From the NCBI GenBank assembly GCA_015486895.1, contig WFQT01000132.1, positions 1 to 5,483 of the forward strand: a stretch of DNA of 5,483 nt. Reading direction: 5' to 3'. The position numbers were made by a program, and so were the translations under genes. The DNA is from Anaerolineae bacterium (GTDB taxonomy: Bacteria > Chloroflexota > Anaerolineae > JAADDB01). How positions within the stretch are numbered: position 1 is the stretch's first letter; every line of letters begins with the position of its first letter. The notes below the pieces were generated by a model. The model saw only the letters and a list, made by a program, of their open reading frames with translations, made no database searches and was not told where the DNA came from. Below, piece after piece: positions 1 through 4,801 of the stretch.

Positions 1-25
1 CCTTAGATGACTCTTGATTACCATT

Positions 26-166
26 TTGGGCTCTGGCGTTTTTGTTTTAACCCCAGAAAAATACAGAAATGCACAGATTGGGGTCGAAAAGATAGGGAAA
101 ATCTGTGTTATTTCGCGGTAAAGGTAGTTAGGTCGAGCCTAAAACGTCATTTTTGCCAGACTCCGG
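26..166 (+). repeat. MITE/REP-like dispersed repeat, copy 1
   Basis: This is one of four related non-coding repeats in the window. It opens with a degenerate left end (TTGGGCTCTGGCG) and closes with GCCAGACTCCGG. CACAGATT (72-79) is an inverted match to AATCTGTG (100-107), and a TTAGGT-CGA-GCCTAA hairpin follows. Compared with copies 2 and 3 it lacks roughly 10 bp after AATCTGTGTTA. Its GTTTTAACCCC and GGTCGAAAAG blocks are shared with copy 4, so copies 1 and 4 may form a sub-family. It ends about 10 bp from the stop codon of the asparaginase gene, which is read towards it. Before it, positions 1-25 show nothing recognisable. Similarity is seen directly; mobility is inferred. Confidence 0.85.
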
Positions 167-176
167 TGCTATTATT

Positions 177-1082
177 CTACGAGTAAACGGTCGCTGCCTC
201 GCCTTCCCGGCGGTAAGCGTAGCCCATTGTCTTAGTATTCCAGGCGACAGAAATCTCTCCCTTGGCAGAGATGAGGACAAGCCCGGCCCACCCTTGCGTC
301 TTTCGCTCCAAGAATTGCAAAGCCCGACGAGCAGATTCTTCCGGAGTGTACTGTTCCAACCTGGATACAGCCTGGTAGGCTAATAGCGAGCGGGCAATCG
401 TCTCGCCCCAACCGGTGGTAGAGACGGCACCTAAGGCGTCATCAGCGTAAAAGCCGGCACCGACGATAGGGGAATCGCCGATGCGGCCGGGAGATTTCCA
501 TGACATGCCACCGGTAGATGTGGCGGCTGCCAGATGACCTGCGTTATCCAGGGCTACGGCGCCCACAGTATCTTGCACGACCTGAATTGTCTTGCCAGCG
601 TCGTCTGTTAGCGCTGCTCCTTGTTCACCTCGTTGCCTTGCTTCCCATAGACGTTGCCGTCGCCGGGAAATTAGATCGGCAGGGTCCACCAATGGCAGGC
701 CGCGAATAGTAGCGAAAGTCTCAGCGCCACTGCCGGCCAGCAAGATGTGCCGGCTGTGCAATACTTCTGCCGCTAACCGGATGGGGTGGGCGATCCGGGA
801 AACGGCGGCCACTGCCCCCACGTGTAGGCCGTCCCCGGTCATAACACCGGCGTCCATTTCTACCCGACCTTCATCCGTCAGGCTAGAACCGTAGCCGGCG
901 TTGAACTGTGGTAAGGATTCCATTACTTCCACTGCGGCTACCACTGCAGACAAGGCATCTTTGCCCTTTCCCAATAGCTGCCATCCAGCTTCCAGCGCTT
1001 GGGCTAGGCCTTCTTTGCGGTAAGGGATGAGTTCCTCCGGTACAGAACCAGCCCCGCCGTGGACTGCCAAAGCAATTGTCAT
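177..1082 (-). CDS. iaaA: Isoaspartyl peptidase / L-asparaginase (Ntn-hydrolase, plant-type asparaginase family)
   Basis: Predicted cytoplasmic N-terminal-nucleophile hydrolase that cleaves isoaspartyl dipeptides and L-asparagine. It would recycle isomerised Asp/Asn residues from protein breakdown. The 301 residues match the usual family length. Visible signatures are HGGAG (8-12), the NAGYGSSLTDEG block (61-72) leading into MDAGVM (76-81), DTVGAVALD (171-179), TSTGG (188-192), GRIGDSPIVGAG (199-210) and TTGWGE (222-227). By family knowledge the precursor cuts itself before Thr172, freeing that threonine as the nucleophile and giving alpha (1-171) and beta (172-301) chains. No signal peptide is seen. 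The ATG is supported by GAGG seven bases upstream and by the family's usual MxxALAVHGGAG beginning. No convincing promoter is visible; upstream lies repeat copy 2, and repeat copy 1 begins just past the stop. Specificity between isoaspartyl peptides and asparagine cannot be read from sequence. Confidence 0.95.
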   Translation of the reverse strand: MTIALAVHGGAGSVPEELIPYRKEGLAQALEAGWQLLGKGKDALSAVVAAVEVMESLPQFNAGYGSSLTDEGRVEMDAGVMTGDGLHVGAVAAVSRIAHPIRLAAEVLHSRHILLAGSGAETFATIRGLPLVDPADLISRRRQRLWEARQRGEQGAALTDDAGKTIQVVQDTVGAVALDNAGHLAAATSTGGMSWKSPGRIGDSPIVGAGFYADDALGAVSTTGWGETIARSLLAYQAVSRLEQYTPEESARRALQFLERKTQGWAGLVLISAKGEISVAWNTKTMGYAYRREGEAATVYS

Positions 1083-1136
1083 GGTTGGACCTCGTGAAGA
1101 TGAATTTGCCCGTGCTGCCGGCGTTGATTATCCAAC

Positions 1137-1287
1137 CTGGACTTTGGCGTTTTTATTTTAGCCCCAGAAAAACACAGAATTTCACAGATTTGGTTTGAAA
1201 TATAAGAATAAAATCTGTGTTACTCCGTGCAATCTGTGGTGAAGATAGTTAGGCCGAGCCTAAAACGTCATTTTTTCCAGACTCCAG
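1137..1287 (+). repeat. MITE/REP-like dispersed repeat, copy 2 (best preserved)
   Basis: This 151-bp copy shows the element's architecture most clearly. The left end CTGGACTTTGGC and the inverse of the right end, CTGGAGTCTGG, match at most positions, giving imperfect terminal inverted repeats. CACAGATTT (1183-1191) pairs with AAATCTGTG (1211-1219) across a 19-nt loop, and a further ATCTGTGG arm follows at 1232-1239. TTAGGC-CGA-GCCTAA (1249-1263) is a perfect 6-bp stem with a 3-nt loop. There is no ORF of its own and no clear target-site duplication; ATCCA occurs near both ends, but not exactly at the borders. It lies upstream of the asparaginase gene and overlaps the end of a doubtful small ORF read on the minus strand. 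Confidence 0.9.
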
Positions 1288-1470
1288 ATCCAGCGTAACA
1301 CGGGATAGAGAATAGTTTAGCACAGATAGGGCGCTAAGGGAAACGCTGTGGGCGAGAGATACGGTGTAGCGCTCGCGGTCAGGGCCAATGAAAAAGCCGG
1401 GGAACGATTTGCCCTGGCTTTCAGGTAGTCTTCCGAAGTCCTGCGCACACAAGCTTGAATCTGAAGGCAT
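1249..1470 (-). CDS. Doubtful small ORF, 73 aa, no recognised family
   Basis: I do not recognise this protein, and it may not be a real gene. In its favour, the ATG has GAAGG about seven bases upstream and it lies in the same direction as its neighbours between bactofilin and asparaginase. Against it, the composition is Ser/Leu-rich without a domain, signal peptide or clear membrane segment. Its last 12 or so residues (LESGKNDVLGSA) and its TAA stop are encoded entirely by repeat copy 2, so the original 3' end, if any, is lost. A 9-bp hairpin spans its start (see separate entry). It could be a decayed gene remnant truncated by insertion of the repeat. If it is discarded, 1288-1561 holds no gene. 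Confidence 0.25.
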   Translation of the reverse strand: MPSDSSLCAQDFGRLPESQGKSFPGFFIGPDRERYTVSLAHSVSLSALSVLNYSLSRVTLDLESGKNDVLGSA

Positions 1471-1485
1471 TTTGTAGCCTTCAGA
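1460..1485 (-). promoter_or_regulatory. Perfect 9-bp inverted repeat over a possible start codon
   Basis: TCTGAAGGC (1460-1468) and GCCTTCAGA (1477-1485) are perfect inverted copies around an 8-nt loop. Read on the minus strand, the GAAGG that could serve as ribosome binding site lies in the 5' arm, and the ATG at 1470-1468 spans the loop/3'-arm junction of the 73-codon ORF. There is no T-run on either side, so it is not a canonical intrinsic terminator. It could be a translation-controlling hairpin, a protein operator, or a remnant of another small palindrome. The pairing is seen; any function is inferred. Confidence 0.35.
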
Positions 1486-1561
1486 GGTCTTGTGTTAGAA
1501 GGGCATATTGCCGCAACCTCTCATGAGAAGCGCCCCGTTTCTCGTGGCGAGTATAGAAAGG

Positions 1562-1990
1562 TCATTCCTCGACGGGAATAGCTTCCTCTGGCTGCTCTTC
1601 GGGGAAAGGCATGGCTGGGGCTTCCTCCTGCATCTCCAATGTGCCTCGGAAGAAGCCTCCTTCATCCAACAGGAAGGAGTACACGCGCAGATTCCCCCAA
1701 ATACGCCCCCCGGCCAGCAATTCGACCCGGTCGGCCACGATGTTGCCTTTGTACGCACCAGCTATGGATATAGTGCGCGCCTGGATGTCCGCCATGACTT
1801 TCGCCTGGTTGCTGATGACCACGTTGCCGGTAGACTCAATGGAACCACCTTCGATGACACCATCAATTTTTATGCTGCCATCACATCGTATCTGGCCACT
1901 CATTGTCGTCTGGGAGCCAATTTCGACTTCAATCTGCTCTGCAATGGGTGGTCGTTGTCCTGGTTGTTTTTCCTTTTCTTTGCCGAACAA
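1562..1990 (-). CDS. Bactofilin (polymer-forming cytoskeletal beta-helix protein)
   Basis: Predicted bactofilin, a protein that self-assembles into nucleotide-free filaments at the inner face of the membrane and helps in cell shape, wall synthesis or localisation of partner proteins. The 142 residues are organised as usual for the family. There is a short polar tail rich in Lys, Gln and Pro (about 1-20), then a right-handed beta-helix core (about 20-118) with repeating hydrophobic/Gly turns such as SGQIRCDGSIKIDGVIEG, GNVVIS and AYKGNIVADRVELLAGG. A Glu/Pro-rich acidic tail follows (about 121-142). The start is TTG at 1990, chosen because AGGAGGG lies seven bases upstream and no better start fits. 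A near-consensus promoter sits just ahead of it. The M23 peptidase often found beside bactofilins is absent here, so its partner is unknown. Confidence 0.92.
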   Translation of the reverse strand: MFGKEKEKQPGQRPPIAEQIEVEIGSQTTMSGQIRCDGSIKIDGVIEGGSIESTGNVVISNQAKVMADIQARTISIAGAYKGNIVADRVELLAGGRIWGNLRVYSFLLDEGGFFRGTLEMQEEAPAMPFPEEQPEEAIPVEE

Positions 1991-2035
1991 TTTTGTCCCT
2001 CCTGCTGAAAACTTGCTCCGATTCAGGCCGGATAG

Positions 2036-2064
2036 ATTATGCTACGAGGCATGATCATTGTCAA
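2036..2064 (-). promoter_or_regulatory. Sigma-70-type promoter of the bactofilin gene
   Basis: On the minus strand TTGACA (complement of 2059-2064) is followed after exactly 17 bp by CATAAT (complement of 2036-2041): six of six and five of six matches to the housekeeping consensus. Transcription would start near 2029, leaving a leader of about 39 nt that includes the AGGAGGG ribosome binding site. It shows that the bactofilin can be expressed independently of prs, from which it is separated by repeat copy 3. Confidence 0.75.
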
Positions 2065-2119
2065 TTGCCATAGCTAAGACTTCTAACAAAGGCTATTGGC
2101 AACGTTCATTCATCTCTTC

Positions 2120-2269
2120 CTGGACTTTGGCGTTTTTATTTTAGCCACAGAAATGCACAGAATTTCACAGATTGGGTTTGAAAGGCAAGAAAAAACTTGT
2201 GTTAATCCGTGCGATCTGTGTTAAAGATAGTCAGACCGAGCCCAAGACGTCATTCTTGCCAGGCTCCAG
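2120..2269 (+). repeat. MITE/REP-like dispersed repeat, copy 3
   Basis: This 150-bp copy shares the CTGGACTTTGGCG opening, the GTTTTTATTTTAGCC block, CACAGAATTTCACAGATT and the GCCAGGCTCCAG end with copy 2, the two forming the better-preserved sub-family. The central palindrome is damaged (CACAGATT at 2166-2173 against AACTTGTG), and the TTAGGC hairpin is also eroded. Its right end stops four bases from the prs stop codon. It fills most of the prs-bactofilin spacer, upstream of the bactofilin promoter. Confidence 0.88.
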
Positions 2270-2273
2270 TTTC

Positions 2274-3224
2274 TTACGTTAGTTCTAAGAGCGAGGAGAC
2301 AGAACGCCCTTCGTGGATGCGCAAGATCACATCCGCTAATAGTTTGGCTACCGAAAGCACTGTTAGTTTCGGGTGCTGCTTCTCTGGTGGTACGTAAATG
2401 GTATTGGTGACGACAAGTTCCTTAATGTATGGGTGGTTGAGCCGTTGCAGTGCTGATGGCAAGAGGATGGGGTGCGTGATGGCTAGATGAATCTCTGGCT
2501 TGGCACCTGCTTCTACTAGAGCTTCTAACTGTGTTAGCACGCTGCCACTGGCAATCATGTCGTCGATAACAATAGGCGTGCGGTTGGCAATTTCACCGAC
2601 GACATGGGTGGTTTTGACAGCCTCAAAGCTGGTGCGCCGCTTGTGCATCAGCACCAGTGGCAAGCCCATAACCTCGGCGTACTTGCCCGCCAGTTTGGCC
2701 CGGCCAACGTCTGCAGCCACAATGACCGGATCGGCCAGATCTTGTTGCCGGAAGTACTCGGCCATTACCGGCAATGCGCTCAGAGGGTCGATTGGCACGT
2801 TGAAGAAACCTTGAATTGCCGCGGCATGGATATCCATATAGATAACTCGGTTTACGCCCAACGATTCCAGCATGTTAGCGACCACTTTGGCACTCACGGC
2901 TTCTCTTCCCTTGGACATCCGTTCCTGACGGCCGTAAGGGAAATAAGGCACTACTACAGTGATGCTGTGCGCCGAGGCGCGGCGGAAAGCGTCAACGTAG
3001 AGAAGCAACTCCATCAAGTGGTCATTGACCGGTGCTGAACAGGATTGCAAGAAGAAGATATCATGTTCCCGCACCGGCTCGTAAATTTGGACGTGAATCT
3101 CGCTGTCAGGCAGGTGAGTCGTGGTGCACTTGCCCAGAGTGATTCGCAAATGCTGGGCAATTTCTTGTGCCAAAGGTTCGTTCGCCGTCCCAGAGAAAAG
3201 TCGCAACGGGTGGTACTTCGACAT
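2274..3224 (-). CDS. prs: Ribose-phosphate pyrophosphokinase (PRPP synthetase)
   Basis: Cytoplasmic enzyme that transfers pyrophosphate from ATP to ribose 5-phosphate, making PRPP for purine, pyrimidine, NAD, His and Trp synthesis. The 316 residues match the usual length, with two phosphoribosyltransferase-like domains (about 1-148 and 149-316). Visible motifs are PDSEIHVQI (39-47), VPYFPYGRQERM (92-103, ATP site), REAVSAKVVANMLE (107-120), MDIHAAAIQGFF (130-141, metal/ATP histidine), VAADVGRAKLAG (169-180), HKRR (194-197, flexible-loop Lys/Arg) and the PRPP loop DDMIASGSV (221-229). The loop departs from the common DDMIDTAGT, so this is a divergent branch and regulation by phosphate or ADP may differ. 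The ATG has AGGAAGG seven bases upstream. The gene has a strong promoter and is divergent from rdgB. The family call is secure. Confidence 0.95.
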   Translation of the reverse strand: MSKYHPLRLFSGTANEPLAQEIAQHLRITLGKCTTTHLPDSEIHVQIYEPVREHDIFFLQSCSAPVNDHLMELLLYVDAFRRASAHSITVVVPYFPYGRQERMSKGREAVSAKVVANMLESLGVNRVIYMDIHAAAIQGFFNVPIDPLSALPVMAEYFRQQDLADPVIVAADVGRAKLAGKYAEVMGLPLVLMHKRRTSFEAVKTTHVVGEIANRTPIVIDDMIASGSVLTQLEALVEAGAKPEIHLAITHPILLPSALQRLNHPYIKELVVTNTIYVPPEKQHPKLTVLSVAKLLADVILRIHEGRSVSSLLELT

Positions 3225-3244
3225 GGCTAACCCTTCCTGTGCTT

Positions 3245-3256
3245 ACAAGTACTTGT
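3245..3256. promoter_or_regulatory. 12-bp perfect palindrome in the prs leader
   Basis: ACAAGTACTTGT is a perfect 12-bp palindrome in the inferred prs 5' leader, between the promoter and the ribosome binding site. It could be an operator half-turn for a dimeric repressor. A palindrome of this length is expected about once by chance in a window this size, so location is the only argument for function. Confidence 0.2.
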
Positions 3257-3297
3257 TCTCCTTGGGATTGGGGGAGAAATACCTTGCTTTAACAAAT

Positions 3298-3326
3298 ATT
3301 ATATGGTATGTTTGTCCGGCGGTCAA
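3298..3326 (-). promoter_or_regulatory. Sigma-70-type promoter of prs
   Basis: On the minus strand TTGACC (complement of 3321-3326) and TATAAT (complement of 3298-3303) are separated by exactly 17 bp: five of six and six of six consensus matches. Transcription would begin around 3291, giving a leader of about 67 nt before the prs ATG. A much weaker plus-strand pair, TTGCTT (3284-3289) and TATGTT (3307-3312), also 17 bp apart, overlaps it and might serve rdgB. If so, the two divergent genes would compete for polymerase. Confidence 0.8.
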
Positions 3327-3426
3327 AGCCCTTATGGCCGTTTTCTATTTAGAGCGAGGGTGGAGCTTGGTGCTGTCTCGTTAGAAGAAAGTTGTCATTC
3401 TTGGCAGGAGGGGGTCAATTCTCACG

Positions 3427-4068
3427 TTGAAGCTGCTGATTGCCACCCATAATCAAGGTAAAGTGCGCGAATATCGAGAGTTGTTGGCCGGGCTGCCGGT
3501 TGAGATTACCTACCTGGATGAGCTTGGCATCACCCAAGAAGTGGAAGAAACGGGCCATACTTTTTATGAGAACGCGCTGCAGAAGGCGCGGGCTTATGCT
3601 CAGATCAGCGGTTTGCCGACCTGGGCCGATGATTCTGGTCTGGAAGTTGATGCTTTGAACGGTGCACCGGGGGTGCGCTCGGCCCGTTACGCCGGCCCGG
3701 GAGCTACTGATGAAGATCGTTGCCGGCTGCTGCTACAACAGTTGACACATGTGCCGCCGGAAGAGCGCACAGCCCGGTTCCGTTGTGTAGTGGCTATTGT
3801 CTGGCCGGATGGGCGCCAGGTGACCACGGAAGGGCAATGTGAGGGCCTCATTGTGGCGTCACCACGCGGGGAAAACGGCTTCGGCTATGATCCGGTCTTC
3901 TATCTGCCAGAGAAAGGGCGCACCATGGCCGAACTGACTCCCAAGGAGAAGAACGCTATCAGTCACCGGGGACAGGCAGCGCGCCGGGCACGTGTGAAGT
4001 TAGACGCTGTTTTAACCCCAGAAGAAGCACAGAATCAGGTCGAAAAGCAAGGGAAAAATCCGTGTTGA
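3427..4068 (+). CDS. rdgB: RdgB/HAM1 non-canonical purine NTP pyrophosphatase (dITP/XTPase)
   Basis: House-cleaning enzyme that hydrolyses dITP, ITP and XTP to monophosphate and pyrophosphate, keeping deaminated purines out of DNA and RNA. It acts as a cytoplasmic, Mg-dependent dimer. Motifs in order are ATHNQGK (6-12), EETGHTFYENA (40-50), WADDSGLEVDAL (66-77, metal-binding aspartates), GAPGVRSARYAG (79-90), GENGFGYDPVF (148-158) and ELTPKEKNAISHRG (169-182). The start is taken as TTG because the protein then begins two residues before the conserved beta-strand. AGGAGG (3406-3411) lies 15 bases upstream, longer than usual. An ATT codon at 3418 would sit at ideal spacing, and TAG at 3382 closes the frame upstream. 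Family members normally end soon after residue 195; here residues about 195-213 are encoded by repeat copy 4. The gene is divergent from prs. Confidence 0.96.
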   Translation: MKLLIATHNQGKVREYRELLAGLPVEITYLDELGITQEVEETGHTFYENALQKARAYAQISGLPTWADDSGLEVDALNGAPGVRSARYAGPGATDEDRCRLLLQQLTHVPPEERTARFRCVVAIVWPDGRQVTTEGQCEGLIVASPRGENGFGYDPVFYLPEKGRTMAELTPKEKNAISHRGQAARRARVKLDAVLTPEEAQNQVEKQGKNPC

Positions 4069-4132
4069 TCTGCGTAACCTGTGGCGAAGATAGTCTGATC
4101 TAACTTGAAACGTCATTTTCGCCAGGTTCCAG
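4006..4132 (+). repeat. MITE/REP-like dispersed repeat, copy 4, overlapping the rdgB 3' end
   Basis: This is the shortest and most eroded copy. It keeps GTTTTAACCCCAGAA, GCACAGAAT, GGTCGAAAAG, AAGGGAAAAAT, CGTGTTGATCTGCG, CCTGTGG, GAAGATAGT, GAAACGTCATTTT and GCCAGGTTCCAG in the same order as copy 1. It lacks about 11 bp near the start, and its left terminal repeat is not recognisable. The first 60 or so bases are translated as the C-terminus of RdgB. The remainder fills the spacer before the ribosome binding site of the next gene. The left border is uncertain and could reach about 3998. Confidence 0.75.
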
Positions 4133-4167
4133 TTAGACTGATAGCGAGATACCTTCGCAGTTTTTGC

Positions 4168-4173
4168 AGGAGG
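4168..4173 (+). promoter_or_regulatory. Ribosome binding site fixing the GTG start of the Pro/Thr-rich protein
   Basis: A perfect AGGAGG lies seven bases before GTG at 4181. It decides this start, which also gives a complete signal peptide. No promoter is evident between the rdgB stop and this site, so transcription may continue from rdgB through repeat copy 4. Confidence 0.75.
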
Positions 4174-4180
4174 ATGAGAC

Positions 4181-4801
4181 GTGGGCCAGAGTAGAAACAT
4201 AGCGAAGTGGCTGTGGCTCATGGGGTTGTTTGTTGTTGCTTTGAGCGGTCATCGAGTCTATGCCGACTCGCCGTTGCCAACCCCGGGCAGCCCTTTGGCC
4301 ACGCCAACGGCGCTCTCCCCACTGCCGACCCCAACGCCCACCTGTGTGCGTGTGCTGCCGACGCCGTTGCCTCCCCCCACGCCGACACCTACATGGACAG
4401 CGATGGCAACTTTCACTGCAGTGCCACGAGCGACAGTGCGTCCCCCCACACGTACAATCATAGCTACCCGGGGAGCGGAGTTTACTTCCCCCATCCTGCC
4501 CCCGCCGCCAGAGGAACCTACCGGAGCGCCCGCCGTCACGCCGACTGTCAATGCTGCCGTAGGGCCTTCAGGATTGCACCACCTCTTTGTCCCGTTGGTC
4601 TTGCGCCGAGCTAAAATGCGGCCTGCGTTAGGGGAGACACCCCCACAGGCTACGTTGGTCCAGCGCCGGGCTCGTTTACTGAACCAGTTCTTGTTACTGA
4701 TTGCTTTCATCTGGCGTGGATGCGGCTTTGCTTTGCTGTTAGCGCTGGTGGCTGTTTTGTTCTGGCTCTGGCGGCGAAGGCCGGGAGAGCCTCGTGGCTA
4801 A
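4181..4801 (+). CDS. Exported Pro/Thr-rich protein with C-terminal membrane anchor, unknown function
   Basis: I do not recognise a named family. The 206 residues show clear architecture. There is a positively charged start and hydrophobic stretch (KWLWLMGLFVVALSG, 9-23) with a plausible signal-peptidase site after VYA (26-28). A low-complexity Pro/Thr/Ser stalk follows (about 30-125) with PTP units, then LHHLFVPLVLRR (132-143), a short basic segment, and a hydrophobic helix (about 169-197) ending in RRR. The expected topology is an external stalk anchored by the C-terminal helix with a short cytoplasmic tail. It contains no catalytic domain, so a surface stalk, scaffold or glycosylated spacer is more likely than an enzyme. 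Its stop overlaps the next gene's start by 8 bp, suggesting coupled translation and a shared job with that glycosyltransferase. The topology is well supported; the role is inference. Confidence 0.82.
   Translation: MGQSRNIAKWLWLMGLFVVALSGHRVYADSPLPTPGSPLATPTALSPLPTPTPTCVRVLPTPLPPPTPTPTWTAMATFTAVPRATVRPPTRTIIATRGAEFTSPILPPPPEEPTGAPAVTPTVNAAVGPSGLHHLFVPLVLRRAKMRPALGETPPQATLVQRRARLLNQFLLLIAFIWRGCGFALLLALVAVLFWLWRRRPGEPRG
4270..4395 (+). repeat. Low-complexity coding repeat of Pro-Thr units
   Basis: Imperfect short repeats built around CCGAC(G/C)CC and CCAACGCC encode runs such as SPLPTPGSPLATP and PTPTPT inside the exported protein (residues about 30-72). The codons vary (ccg, cca, ccc; acg, acc, aca), so the amino-acid pattern rather than the DNA is maintained. 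This argues for selection on the protein stalk rather than recent slippage. The high C content creates long antisense open frames that are not genes. Confidence 0.7.

Noticed and set aside
1127..1132. GATAAT as a -10 element for the asparaginase gene (minus strand)
   Set aside because: No -35 element resembling TTGACA occurs 16-18 bp upstream, where the sequence is an A-run at the end of repeat copy 2, and there is no extended -10 TG.
1249..1275. Intrinsic terminator from the TTAGGC hairpin and following T-run in the repeat (plus strand)
   Set aside because: The T-run begins several bases after a weak 6-bp stem, and no plus-strand gene ends upstream of copies 1-3. Function as a terminator is not supported.
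1137..1292. ATCCA on both sides of repeat copy 2 as a target-site duplication
   Set aside because: The left ATCCA is separated by a couple of bases from the terminal repeat, and no equivalent duplication is seen at copies 1 or 3; probably coincidence.
1508..2008. Plus-strand open frame of 166 codons opposite the bactofilin gene
   Set aside because: It is antisense to a well-supported bactofilin with its own ribosome binding site and near-consensus promoter; its translation shows no domain.
26..4132. CRISPR array from recurring CACAGA / CTGTG units
   Set aside because: The repeats are about 130-150 bp, diverged, and about 1 kb or more apart, with genes rather than short unique spacers between them.
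4258..4710. Long antisense open frame (150 codons, Gly/Val-rich) opposite the Pro/Thr-rich gene
   Set aside because: It is the reverse complement of Pro/Thr codons, which naturally reads as Gly/Val/Arg without stops. It has no family signature, and the sense strand has a signal peptide, a ribosome binding site and a membrane anchor.
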